A stretch of 64,000 nucleotides of DNA from JAQBQH01 sp035607415 (lineage in GTDB: Bacteria; Myxococcota_A; Polyangia; Palsa-1104). Under the pieces are notes generated by a model. That model did no database searches. It had not been told where the DNA came from and saw only the letters and a list, made by a program, of their open reading frames with translations. Each line of letters opens with the position of its first letter. Position 1 is the stretch's first letter. The stretch spans positions 1-64,000 of the forward strand of contig DATNAQ010000044.1 of assembly GCA_035607415.1 (NCBI GenBank), given 5' to 3'. A program made the translations under genes and the position numbers. Below are positions 37,141 through 47,544 of the stretch, in pieces.

Positions 37141-37944
37141 TTACTGGTTGCCGCAGATGCCGTACAGCGGGCCGGAGAAGGAGAAGCGGTTGCACGTGCC
37201 TTCGCCGGCGGGGCAGGCGCCCGCGCTCGACGAGCCGCCGTCGGGCGTGTCGTAGTAGCAGTAGCGACGGCAGAAGTTGAAGTCGTCGCAGCGGAACCCG
37301 GGCGCGCAGCCGGCCTGCTTGAGCCCGTCGCAGGTGTCGCCCGCCATGCCGCCGGGCGCGATCGGCATCAGGCACACGCCGACGCGGCCGACGTCGTCGG
37401 GGGGCGAGAGCCAGCACTTGCGCCCGCCGGTGCACACGTTCTGCGCGACCGGATCGCAGCCGTCGTCGTTGGCGCAGGCGTGCAGCGACTGGACGCCGCT
37501 GTCGGTCATGCGCGTGGTGCCCGTCGGCGTGAGGAAGGTGCAGGTCTGCCCCGGGCAGTCGGCGCGCACGAAGCACGGCTTTCGGCAGTGCGGCCCGTCG
37601 CCGGGGAAGTCGAGGCAGATGAGGCCGGGCGCGCAGTTGTCGCCGGTGCGGCCGTTGCCGATGTCGACGGTCATGCAGCTCTGACCGACGGTCACCGTCG
37701 TGGCGCTCACCGGCGCGCACAGATCGCGCGGCGTGCCGTTCTGCGTGCCGACGGTGCACTTGTCGCCCGACGGACAGCCGGTGTTGTCGAAGACGTCGCA
37801 CTCGGCCTTGAGCACGACCATGTCGCCGGGCGGCGTGAGGTCGTCCATCTCGACGGACAGGTCCATCGTCGTCGACGACGTCGGGTTGTCGTCGCCGCAA
37901 CCGGCGAGCGCCAGGGTGGCGAAGAGCATGAGTGAAATGCGCAT
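37141..37944 (-). CDS. Cys-rich lipoprotein
   Basis: The product is 267 residues with signal MRISLMLFATLALAGC, a clear lipobox. An Asp/Thr linker is followed by a region with more than twenty Cys in spaced pairs (NTGCPSGDKC, NCAPGLICL, CFVRADCPGQTC, GCAPGFRCDDFNFCRRYC), implying many disulphides. It resembles the DUF/EGF-like Cys-rich surface lipoproteins common in myxobacteria; no enzyme motif is visible. Its start overlaps the stop of rny (ATGA), so it is translationally coupled to RNase Y, presumably by chance of operon packing. The stop is about ten bases before the dehydrogenase start. Confidence 0.75.
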   Translation of the reverse strand: MRISLMLFATLALAGCGDDNPTSSTTMDLSVEMDDLTPPGDMVVLKAECDVFDNTGCPSGDKCTVGTQNGTPRDLCAPVSATTVTVGQSCMTVDIGNGRTGDNCAPGLICLDFPGDGPHCRKPCFVRADCPGQTCTFLTPTGTTRMTDSGVQSLHACANDDGCDPVAQNVCTGGRKCWLSPPDDVGRVGVCLMPIAPGGMAGDTCDGLKQAGCAPGFRCDDFNFCRRYCYYDTPDGGSSSAGACPAGEGTCNRFSFSGPLYGICGNQ

Positions 37945-39488
37945 CAGCCTGCGACTTCGACGGCGCGGAGCTCGCGGATCACGGTCACCTTGATTTGGCC
38001 GGGGAAGGTCATTTCCTCGGAGATGCGACGGGCGATCTCGGCGGAGAGCTCCACCGCGCGCCCGTCGTCCACGCGCCCTTCTTGCACGTAGATGCGCACC
38101 TCGCGGCCGCCCTGCACGGCGAACGCGCGGTCGACGCCGGCGAAGCTGCCGCCGATGCGCTCGAGGTCCTCGAGCTTCTGCACGTAGTTGTCGGTCTGCT
38201 CGCGGCGCGCGCCGGGGCGGGCGCCGCTCATGGCGTCGGCGGCGGCGACGAGCGAGGCGTAGACCGAGTTGCACGGCTCGTCGGCGTGATGCGCGCCGAT
38301 GGCGTTGGCCACGATCTCGGCCTCGCCGAGGCGGCGCGCGTAGTCGGCGCCGATGACCGCGTGCGAGCCGTCGATGGCGTGGGTGAGCGCCTTGCCGATG
38401 TCGTGCATGAGCGCGGCGCGCCGCGCCAGCTTGATGTCGAGGCCGAGCTCGGAGGCCATCATGCCGCAGAGGAACGCCGCCTCGACGGCGTGCTTCCACT
38501 GGTTCTGCGTGTACGAGGTGCGCCAGTTGAGCCGCCCGACGAGCTTGACGATGTCGGGGTGCGCGCGCGGGATCTCGAGCTCCTTGAAGGCGCGGCGGCC
38601 GAGCTCGACCACCTCGCGCTCGAGGTCTTCCTTGATCTTCTCGACGGCGACGCGCGGCTCGCCCTTCCAGGTGCCGTGCTTCTCGAGCTTGCGGATGGCG
38701 CGGCGGGCGATCTCGCGGCCGAACGAGTCCTGCCCTTCGAGGCGCACCGACGACTGATCGTCGGCGAGCGTGAGCGTGACGTTCGAGATTTCCTGAATGA
38801 CCGGCAGGTCGGGCACGAGGCGCGCGCCGAGGCCGGGCGGCAAAAGGAGGTTCGACTGCAGTCGCTCGGTCAGGTAGTGGCCCTGGTAGCGCTGGATGGC
38901 GATGCCCATGATGCGCTTGGCTTCGCGGCCATGCTCGGCGTCGGCGAGCGACTGATCGATGCGGCGCAGCTCGTCGGCGGCGCGCGCCTTGGCGTCGGTG
39001 ACCCACTCGCCGACGAGGCGGTCGCGGAGCTCGCTGCGGGTTTCGCCGGCGATTTGCTCGAGGCGGCGAACGATGTCCTGCTCGACGCCGCGACGGGAGT
39101 CGTCGTGCTGGCGACGGGTGGCTTCGAACTGCTTGAGGCCCTGCTCGCGCTCGTTGACGGCGGCGGCGCGGGCGATCACGCGCGCCTCCTCGGCGGTGAA
39201 GGCGAGCTGGCGGCGCGCGAGCTCGTCCTCGCGGCGCTGCAATTCGCGCTCGGTCTTGTGCGCCTCGTCCTGCGCCACGCGGCGGGCGTCGAGGAGCTGC
39301 TCCTTGGCTTCGGCCGCGGCGGCACTGACGGCGGCGGCCGCTTCGGCCTTGCCGGTGGCGGCGATGGCGGCGATTTCGGCGGCGAGGGCCTCCTCGCGCA
39401 GGCGGGCGTCGAGGAGCTTCCGCCGGCGCACCACGGCAAAGGCGCCGCCGCCGAGAATCAGCGCGGCGACTACATAAAGGAGGAACAC
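37944..39488 (-). CDS. rny: ribonuclease Y
   Basis: The product is a 514-residue membrane-anchored endoribonuclease that starts mRNA decay. One N-terminal membrane helix (FLLYVVAALILGGGAFAVV) is followed by a long Ala/Glu/Arg coiled coil (to about residue 195), a KH RNA-binding domain (VTLADDQSSVRLEGQDSFGREIARRAI) and the HD domain with AALMHDIGKALTH. Order and length match RNase Y. The gene is divergent from the sigma-factor gene across about 390 bases and its stop overlaps the Cys-rich lipoprotein start. With RNase R and PcnB it gives this window a notable set of RNA-decay genes. Confidence 0.95.
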   Translation of the reverse strand: MFLLYVVAALILGGGAFAVVRRRKLLDARLREEALAAEIAAIAATGKAEAAAAVSAAAAEAKEQLLDARRVAQDEAHKTERELQRREDELARRQLAFTAEEARVIARAAAVNEREQGLKQFEATRRQHDDSRRGVEQDIVRRLEQIAGETRSELRDRLVGEWVTDAKARAADELRRIDQSLADAEHGREAKRIMGIAIQRYQGHYLTERLQSNLLLPPGLGARLVPDLPVIQEISNVTLTLADDQSSVRLEGQDSFGREIARRAIRKLEKHGTWKGEPRVAVEKIKEDLEREVVELGRRAFKELEIPRAHPDIVKLVGRLNWRTSYTQNQWKHAVEAAFLCGMMASELGLDIKLARRAALMHDIGKALTHAIDGSHAVIGADYARRLGEAEIVANAIGAHHADEPCNSVYASLVAAADAMSGARPGARREQTDNYVQKLEDLERIGGSFAGVDRAFAVQGGREVRIYVQEGRVDDGRAVELSAEIARRISEEMTFPGQIKVTVIRELRAVEVAG

Positions 39489-39489
39489 G

Positions 39490-39772
39490 TCACCAGCTTG
39501 CAGGCGCCGGCCGGTTTTGGCAAGGCTCGCCCGCGTCGCCAGCCGTCGTCGCCGATCTGGCCGCCGCCGCTCCGGACCTCGCGTCGCCCGTCGTCGATCT
39601 CGCCGGCGTTCCCGAGCGGGCGTGCAACGTCAATCAGCACCACCGCTCGTTCGATTACGGCTGGGCTGACGGCACGCGCGTCGACGTCGACTTTCGTCGC
39701 TGCGCAGCTCTCGTTGCGCTGCTCGCCGCTCGCTGCCCAAAGCCGGATTCCGGCGCGTGTACGTTTTTTTGA
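39490..39772 (+). pseudogene. coding-like fragment without a start codon
   Basis: In one plus-strand frame, 39490-39772 reads as protein with GC-rich third positions and ends with TGA at 39770. Its end reads, in part, ERACNVNQHHRSFDYGWADG, then RVDVDFRRCAALVALLAARC. No ATG, GTG or TTG is in this frame after the start of rny on the other strand. It may be a remnant of a gene whose 5' part is lost, or a shadow frame. It fills most of the 390-base gap between rny and the sigma-factor gene. Confidence 0.4.
39742..39770 (+). terminator. possible terminator within the rny-sigma gap
   Basis: GCCGGA (39742-39747) and TCCGGC (39749-39754) form a small stem, followed nine bases later by seven T (39764-39770). 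The stem-to-T distance is large, so this is weak. The next 110 bases are AT-rich and hold a TAAAAT at 39811 but no matching -35 box. Confidence 0.3.
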
Positions 39773-39880
39773 CGCAACGCCCCGAATTCCATCGCGGTCT
39801 TGTTCGAACGTAAAATTCCGTAAAGAAAAGAAACGATCCTTGCCCAGCGCTCATCCAAAAGGCGGAAGGAGGCCACGACC

Positions 39881-40753
39881 ATGGGCCGCCCGCTCGAGGA
39901 GGACGCCGGGTTTTCCCACTATCTCGCCAGCATTCAGAGGTTCGAGCCGCTCGAGCGCGAGGAAGAGCTGCGGCTCGCCCGTCGCTGGCAGCGGCGCAAG
40001 GACCGTGACGCCGCCGATGCGCTGGTGCGCGCCAACCTGCGATTCGTCGTCAAGATTGCGATGCAGTATCGCGGCTACGGGTTGCGCGTCAGCGACCTCG
40101 TCGAAGAGGGCAACATCGGGCTGTGCGAGGCGGTGCGCCGCTTCGATCCGTCGCGCAACCTGCGCTTCATGACCTACGCGGCCTATTGGATCCGCGCCTT
40201 CGTGCTCGCGCACGTGCTCAAGCAATGGTCGATGGTCGGCGTCGGCACCGGCCCGCTGCAGTCGAAGCTGTTCTTCCGCATGGCGCGCGAGCGCGCGCGC
40301 ATCACCACCGCGCTCGGCGCCGAGGGCACGCCGAGCGCCGTCGAAGAGCGGCTGGCGGCGAAGTTCGGCACCACCGTCGAGCGCATCCGCGACATGACGG
40401 GCCGTCTCGAGTCGAAGGACTCGTCGCTCGACGCGGCGGCGTGGAAGGAAGGCTCGGAGACGCAGCTCGATCGCCTCGCCGACGATCACGGCGAAGGGCA
40501 GGAAGATCGCTTCGAGCGCATGCAGCGCGAGTCGATCGTGCGCGATCGCGTCAGCGGCATCTCGCGCACGCTGTCGACGCGCGAGAAGTACATCCTGTCG
40601 CGGCGGCTGCTCTGCGACGAGCAGGACACGCTCGCCGAGATCGGGCGCCACCTCAACCTGTCGCGCGAGCGCGTGCGGCAGATCGAGGATCGGCTGAAGA
40701 CCAAGCTGCGGCGGGCGCTGCCCGAGTTCGAGCCGCAGCGGCTGCGCGCCTGA
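39881..40753 (+). CDS. RpoH-like sigma-70 family factor
   Basis: This 290-residue group-3-type sigma factor has region 1.2/2 with SHYLASIQRFEPL, then RANLRFVVKIAMQYRGYGLRVSDLVEEGNIGL (regions 2.1-2.2) and FMTYAAYWIRAFVLAHVLKQW (2.3-2.4). Region 4.2 is ETLSR-like in LNLSRERVRQIEDR. The RpoH box, usually Q(R/K)KLFFNLR, reads QSKLFFRMARERAR, so it is RpoH-like but diverged; myxobacterial SigB/SigC-type developmental factors look similar. AAGGAGG precedes the ATG. It may control heat-shock genes such as the hsp20 gene at the right edge, which is inference only. Confidence 0.88.
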   Translation: MGRPLEEDAGFSHYLASIQRFEPLEREEELRLARRWQRRKDRDAADALVRANLRFVVKIAMQYRGYGLRVSDLVEEGNIGLCEAVRRFDPSRNLRFMTYAAYWIRAFVLAHVLKQWSMVGVGTGPLQSKLFFRMARERARITTALGAEGTPSAVEERLAAKFGTTVERIRDMTGRLESKDSSLDAAAWKEGSETQLDRLADDHGEGQEDRFERMQRESIVRDRVSGISRTLSTREKYILSRRLLCDEQDTLAEIGRHLNLSRERVRQIEDRLKTKLRRALPEFEPQRLRA

Positions 40754-40787
40754 CGCCGGTCGCATCACTCCTGATATCCTGCCGCGC

Positions 40788-41492
40788 GTGAAATCCGCGC
40801 CAGTCGTCGACTTCTTCCGCACCCGCTTCACCGCCGTCGGTACACCCGAGCGCGCCACCTACGAGCGCGCGTACATGAAGAGCGCGCTGCGCTTCCACGG
40901 CGTCGACGCCGCCGTCATCCGCGGCGCGTGCGCCGAGTTCGTCAAGGCGCACAAGACCATCGATCACGACGGCGTGGTCGCCGCCGTCGACGCGCTCTAC
41001 GCCACCGACTGGTTCGATCTGCATTCGGCGGCCATCGGCGTGCTCGAGCGCAAGCGCAAGCTCGTCGGCGACCGCGACGCGGCGTGGCTGATCGCGCTGG
41101 TGCGCGCGTCGGCGTGCTGGGCGCACGTCGACTGGCTGGCGACCAAGATCGTCCCGCTCGCGCTGCCCGCATCGCCAGGCAGGCTCCTGCGCACGTGGGC
41201 GCGCGACGACGACTTCTGGGTGCGGCGCACGGCGCTGCTCGCGCAGCTCGATGCGCTGCGCGCCGGAGCTGGCGACTTCGCCCTCTTCGAGGCGCTGGCG
41301 GTGCCCCTGCTCGGCGAGAAGGAATTCTTCATCCGCAAGGCGATCGGCTGGATCCTACGGGACACGTCGAAGCGGCGGCCGGAGCTGGTGCGGGACTTCG
41401 TCGCCCGTCACGGCGGCGCGATGAGCGGCCTGACCTTTCGCGAGGCGACGCGGCGGCTGCCCGCCGCCATGCAGAAACAGCTCACGCGCTAG
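40788..41492 (+). CDS. AlkD-like DNA alkylation repair family protein
   Basis: The product is 234 residues from a GTG at 40788. The all-alpha HEAT-like repeat protein has the family pattern: TPERATYERAYMKSALRFHGV near the start, DWFDLHSAAIGVLERKRK, WAHVDWLATKIVP and WARDDDFWVRRTALL, then KEFFIRKAIGWILRDTSK. AlkD-type glycosylases recognise alkylated bases by this superhelix and excise them; the catalytic Asp is probably the one in WAHVDWLATKI. The gene lies 34 bases after the sigma-factor gene and may be co-transcribed. It converges with the Nfn-like gene and a hairpin follows its stop. Confidence 0.9.
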   Translation: MKSAPVVDFFRTRFTAVGTPERATYERAYMKSALRFHGVDAAVIRGACAEFVKAHKTIDHDGVVAAVDALYATDWFDLHSAAIGVLERKRKLVGDRDAAWLIALVRASACWAHVDWLATKIVPLALPASPGRLLRTWARDDDFWVRRTALLAQLDALRAGAGDFALFEALAVPLLGEKEFFIRKAIGWILRDTSKRRPELVRDFVARHGGAMSGLTFREATRRLPAAMQKQLTR

Positions 41493-41508
41493 CCGCACCA
41501 CTGTGCGG
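41493..41508 (+). terminator. hairpin just after the AlkD-like gene
   Basis: CCGCAC (41493-41498) and GTGCGG (41503-41508) form a 6-bp stem with a CACT loop directly after the TAG. No T-run follows. It is between convergent genes and could serve either strand. Confidence 0.4.
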
Positions 41509-41586
41509 TGCCGGCCGGCGGCGGGCTCGGCTGGTCGGGCGAGAAGAGCCGCGCCGGCACCACCACGATCCGCGGGCGGCGCGCGA

Positions 41587-44500
41587 TCAGGCGCGCGGCA
41601 GCTTGGTGTCGCCGAGGACCTTGTCGAGCCAGAGGTTGGTCAGCTTCTCCTGCACCGTGTTCAGCCGCAGGCGCGCCGCCAGGTTGCCGAAGTCGACGTG
41701 GTCCATCGGCTGATCCTGATTGAAGCAGCTGAAGACGACCGACTCCTTGCCGGTGCGCGGGTCGACCCACTTCTGCAGGCACTGCGCGCACACCTCCTTC
41801 ATCATGCACTGCATCGGCGAGTTGATGCTCGCCACCGCATGATGATTCGGCTGCAGCTTGCCCGCGAGCGGCCCGGTGTGCCGCGCCTCCTTCACGGCGC
41901 GCATCATGCGATCGCTTCCGATCGCGATGATGCGCTGCCCCGCCGAGTACGGCACCGCCTGCTCGCCGAGCTCGCCGTTGGCGTACGCGGCCATCGCCTG
42001 CACCACGTTGCCCACGAACGAGCGATCCTGCGGCCGCCGCGGCGCCGGCGCGGGCGCCACGTCCGTCGACCACACGATCACGTCCGAGGCCGCCTCGATC
42101 TCGTCGACCTTGTAGATGTCCTCGGCCTTGCGATAGGCCGCGAAGTAGATGACCTTGCAGCCCGCCGCGCGCAGCGCCTTGCCGATCGAGAAGAGCACCG
42201 CGTTGCCGAGGCCGCCGCCGGCGAGCACGACCGTCTCGCCCGTCGGGATCTCGGTCGGCGTCCCCGTCGGTCCCATGACCACGACCGGCTCGCCGACCTT
42301 GAGCGCCGCGCACAGCCGCGACGAGCTGCCCATCTCGAGCACGATGAGCGAGAGCAGCCCCTCGGCGGGATCGGTCCACGCGCCGGTGAGCGCCAGGCCC
42401 TCCATCGCCAGCCGCGTCCCGTCGACGAGCGTGGCCTCCGATTCGTAGTTCTGCAGGCGGTAGAACTGGCCCGGGTGGAACTGCCGCGCCGCGAACGGCG
42501 CGCGCACCACGACCTCCACGATCGTCGACGTCAGGCGATTTACCGCCACCACCGTCGCGCGCAGGCCCTCGTCGAGCCGCGCCGTCATCTGCTTCCACTT
42601 CTGCTCGCGCGCCGGCTGCCCCGCCGGATCGTGCGGCGCCTCGCCGAACACGTCGGCCACGAAGCGGAACCCGTGCTTCGCCGACGCCATCGCCTTGACG
42701 ACGCTGCCGGCGTAGCGCGGATGGTTGTCGCCGTAATAGCTGACGGTGTGCCCGTCCGAGTTGTACGACGTGAAGAAGCCGTTTGGATCCGGCGTCAGCG
42801 TCACCTTGCCGTCGCTGTCGCGGGTCGCCTTGTGCGGCGCGAAAAACCCGCGCTTGTTGAGCTCGAACGTGCCCGGGTGCTCTTTTTCGTAGATCGTGTT
42901 GGGCGACGTGCCCGCCGCCACGCACACGGTCCGCGCCCCGAGCTCGACGAGGTTGCCCGCCGCGTTCTTGAAGGTCATCGCCTTCACGGCGCCCTTCGCG
43001 TCGGGGATCGCCGCCACCGGCGTCATGCCCTCGACGAAGCGCACGCCCTCCTCGAGGCACTTCTCGACCTCCTCGTGGTTGAGGCGATAGGCCGGCGAGT
43101 CGGTGATCTTCTTGCGATAGAGCAGCGACACGCCGCCCCACGAATCGAGCAGCTCCTGGAACCTCGGCTCGCGGTTCTCCTCGCGCGCGCGCATGCGCTC
43201 GCCGCGGATGGCGCGCCCGTGCGCGCAGAACTCGTCGAGGATCTCGCTCTCTTCGGCGTCGAAGGCGCCGCGCACGCGCGACTCGCCGAGTTGCTTGCAC
43301 AGCGTCTCGAAGCGCTCGAGCGTCTTCTCGACCTGCACGACGTAGTACGCCAGCATCTCCGTCGCCGTGTCGATCGCCGTGAGGCCACCGCCGATGACGA
43401 TGCCGGGCAGCCGCACCTGCAAGTTCGCCAGCGACGACCGCTTGTAGGCGCCCGTCAGCTGCAGCGCCATCAGGAAGTCGGACGCCTTGCGCACGCCGCG
43501 GATGAGGTTGTTCTCCATCTCGATGATGGTCGGCTTGCCGGCGCCGGCCGCGATCGCGATGTGCGCAAACCCGAGCTTCCACGCGTCCTCGATGGTGACG
43601 GTGCCGCCGAGGCGCACGCCGCCGTAGGCGCGGAACTTGTCGCGCCGCGACAGCGTCGTGTAGAGGAGGCCGAGGAAGTTCTTGTCCCAACGAACGGTGA
43701 TGCCGTACTCCGACACGCCGCCGAACCCGGCGAGGATGCGATCGTCGAGCTCTTCGTAGCGGAAGTTGCGCACCGGCTCGGGCGCCTGCCCCTTGTCCCA
43801 ATCGCCGGTCACCGACGGCGGCAGCGGCTCGAGCTTGAGCCCGTCGACGCCGACGACGCCGAAGCCCTCGTTGAGCAGGTGATGCGCGAGCGTGTAGCCC
43901 GCCGGCCCCAGGCCGACGACCATCACGTCCTCGCCGCGGTAGGGCAACGCGTACGGCCGCCGCACATTGAGCGGGTTCCACCGCGTCAGAAACCCGTAGA
44001 TCTCGAGCCCCCACGGCAACCCGAGCACGTCGGTGAGCACGGCCGTCTCGATCTGCGGAATGTCGACGGGCTTCTGCTTCTGGTAGACGCACGCCTTCAT
44101 GCAGTCGTTGCAGATGCGGTGCCCGGTGCCCGGGCACATCGGATTGTCGATGCAGACGAGCGCGAGCGCGCCGATCGAATCGCCGCGCCGCTTGGTCATG
44201 TGCATCTCGGAGATCTTCTCGTCGAGCGGGCAGCCGTTGAGCTCGATGCCGAGCGCGTTCGGCTTGATCGCGCCCGACTTGCCGTCACGCAGGCCCTTGG
44301 AGCACGAGTCCTTGTCGCGATCGTGGCAGTAGAGGCAGTAGTCGACCTCGTTCAGCACCTCGGCGAACTTCATGCGCCGATCGGTGAGGCGGAAGCCGTC
44401 GCGCTCGCGCCGATGCTCGTGCGGCCCGACGATCATCTCCTGCATCACCTGCGACGGCCGCTTGAGCTGCACCAGGTTGAGCGCGTCGGGCGTGGCGTGC

Positions 44501-45099
44501 GCGAACTTGTACGACAGCCACTTCTTGCCGAGCTCGCCCTTGCGGCAAACGATCCACTGCTCGAGCGCGCCGAGATCGTTCTTCACGGCCAAGAGCTCGG
44601 GATGGTCGGCGGCGCCCTTCTTCAGCTCCGCCTCTTTGTCGAGCAGACTGACGATCGCCAGCGCCACCTTGCGCTCGTCGTCCGCGTGCTCGCCGAGGAG
44701 GCCGAGCCCCTCGATCACCTTGTCGCCGGCCGCGCGCGTGCACTCCTCTGGCTTACGCTTGAGCGCGCGCCGCTTGACGAATTCGTCCTTGAAGCGGAAG
44801 ACGTGCAGCTCCTCTTCGGTGCGCACGCGCAGCGCGTTCCACTCGTCCTCGACGCGGAACAGGCGCGCCACGAACGACGACACCGTCGGCGCCAGCGCGA
44901 CCAGCAGATCCGACAAGGCCTGCGGCCCGAGGTCCGCGCCCTGCGTGGCGCGATACGCGTCGTACCGCTGGGCCAGCTCCGCATCCTTCTGGTGCAGCTC
45001 CGCGTGCCACGTCTCGAACAGGGTGCGCAGCTTCGCGGGGTCGTACAGGTCGGGGTACGAGTAGCCGGGGAGTCCCAGATCGAGCTTCTGCTTTTGCAT
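41587..45099 (-). CDS. single-chain Nfn-like flavoprotein (GltD-like plus PyrK-like) with extra N-terminal domain
   Basis: The product is 1170 residues from the ATG at 45099. Residues 1-245 are a charged helical region I do not recognise. Residues 250-340 hold nine Cys (C255, C258, C266, C290, C316, C322, C330, C333, C337), enough for two [4Fe-4S] clusters as in NfnB/GltD. A FAD domain with VVGLGPAGYTL (394-404) and NAD(P) motif IGGGLTAIDTA (569-579) follows. From about 840 comes a PyrK/NfnA-like FAD-NAD domain (AGGGLGNAVLF) with C1098, C1104, C1107 and C1125 for a [2Fe-2S]. In Nfn these are two subunits; here they are one chain. Bifurcating transhydrogenase activity is inferred, not shown. 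Confidence 0.85.
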   Translation of the reverse strand: MQKQKLDLGLPGYSYPDLYDPAKLRTLFETWHAELHQKDAELAQRYDAYRATQGADLGPQALSDLLVALAPTVSSFVARLFRVEDEWNALRVRTEEELHVFRFKDEFVKRRALKRKPEECTRAAGDKVIEGLGLLGEHADDERKVALAIVSLLDKEAELKKGAADHPELLAVKNDLGALEQWIVCRKGELGKKWLSYKFAHATPDALNLVQLKRPSQVMQEMIVGPHEHRRERDGFRLTDRRMKFAEVLNEVDYCLYCHDRDKDSCSKGLRDGKSGAIKPNALGIELNGCPLDEKISEMHMTKRRGDSIGALALVCIDNPMCPGTGHRICNDCMKACVYQKQKPVDIPQIETAVLTDVLGLPWGLEIYGFLTRWNPLNVRRPYALPYRGEDVMVVGLGPAGYTLAHHLLNEGFGVVGVDGLKLEPLPPSVTGDWDKGQAPEPVRNFRYEELDDRILAGFGGVSEYGITVRWDKNFLGLLYTTLSRRDKFRAYGGVRLGGTVTIEDAWKLGFAHIAIAAGAGKPTIIEMENNLIRGVRKASDFLMALQLTGAYKRSSLANLQVRLPGIVIGGGLTAIDTATEMLAYYVVQVEKTLERFETLCKQLGESRVRGAFDAEESEILDEFCAHGRAIRGERMRAREENREPRFQELLDSWGGVSLLYRKKITDSPAYRLNHEEVEKCLEEGVRFVEGMTPVAAIPDAKGAVKAMTFKNAAGNLVELGARTVCVAAGTSPNTIYEKEHPGTFELNKRGFFAPHKATRDSDGKVTLTPDPNGFFTSYNSDGHTVSYYGDNHPRYAGSVVKAMASAKHGFRFVADVFGEAPHDPAGQPAREQKWKQMTARLDEGLRATVVAVNRLTSTIVEVVVRAPFAARQFHPGQFYRLQNYESEATLVDGTRLAMEGLALTGAWTDPAEGLLSLIVLEMGSSSRLCAALKVGEPVVVMGPTGTPTEIPTGETVVLAGGGLGNAVLFSIGKALRAAGCKVIYFAAYRKAEDIYKVDEIEAASDVIVWSTDVAPAPAPRRPQDRSFVGNVVQAMAAYANGELGEQAVPYSAGQRIIAIGSDRMMRAVKEARHTGPLAGKLQPNHHAVASINSPMQCMMKEVCAQCLQKWVDPRTGKESVVFSCFNQDQPMDHVDFGNLAARLRLNTVQEKLTNLWLDKVLGDTKLPRA

Positions 45100-45138
45100 G
45101 CTTGCGGCCGTCAACACGGCGGGGAATTTGCCACAGAA

Positions 45139-46872
<1,734 letters not shown>

Positions 46873-46887
46873 GCCGTGATCATAGCA

Positions 46888-47544
46888 CTACTTCAGAAGA
46901 TCGCCGAGTGATACGGAGGGATCCTCGAAGGTCACGCCTCCGTAGATCACGGCAGCGGAAATGCACGTCTCGCCCTCGAAGATGGTAAACCCGTGCGCGC
47001 TGCCCTCTTCCATCACGTGCAGATCGCCGGGGTGGACCTCGACGCCATCGTGTTGCTTGAATCCGCCTTCGAGCACGAGCATGTACTCGCGCCCGAGGTG
47101 GCGGTGCGCCGGCCACTTCACGCTCGGCCCCATCTTCACGAAGCCGCAGAACGCGCCGTCGAGCTTGGGGCCGCGCACGTCGGACATCATCACCCACGAG
47201 TGGGGGACCGGGCCTTCCATCCACGCTGCCGGATCGTCGATGCGATCGAGCAGCGCGCGCGCCTTGCCGCGGGTGATGTCAAAGAGGTCGGCCAGCTTGT
47301 CGATGAACCCGGCCAGGCGCGGCGCCTGGACGTCGTCGAGGATGCGCGCACGCAGCGCCGGCGGCGGCGACTCGGCCGGCAGCGCCAGCGCCATCGCAGC
47401 GAACGCGTCTGCCGCGTGTAGGAGCTCCTGGTTGCAGCGCGGGCAGCCGGCGACGTGCGCCTCGAGCGACTCGCGCTCGGCATCGCTGATGTCGCCGAGG
47501 AGCAGATCCGCGATGCGCTCGTCGATGTGCAGGTGGTTGCTCAT
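46888..47544 (-). CDS. ChrR-like anti-sigma factor with cupin domain
   Basis: The product is 218 residues. The N-terminal zinc anti-sigma domain has the HxxxCxxC of EAHVAGCPRCNQELL. The C-terminal cupin has PAHRHLGREYMLVLEGGF and later GSAHGFTIFEGE, metal-ligand positions as in ChrR. ChrR holds its ECF sigma inactive until singlet oxygen or organic peroxide disturbs the cupin. The start overlaps the stop of the ECF sigma gene (ATGA), the normal arrangement of an ECF sigma/anti-sigma pair, and this pairing is strong evidence for function. Confidence 0.92.
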   Translation of the reverse strand: MSNHLHIDERIADLLLGDISDAERESLEAHVAGCPRCNQELLHAADAFAAMALALPAESPPPALRARILDDVQAPRLAGFIDKLADLFDITRGKARALLDRIDDPAAWMEGPVPHSWVMMSDVRGPKLDGAFCGFVKMGPSVKWPAHRHLGREYMLVLEGGFKQHDGVEVHPGDLHVMEEGSAHGFTIFEGETCISAAVIYGGVTFEDPSVSLGDLLK

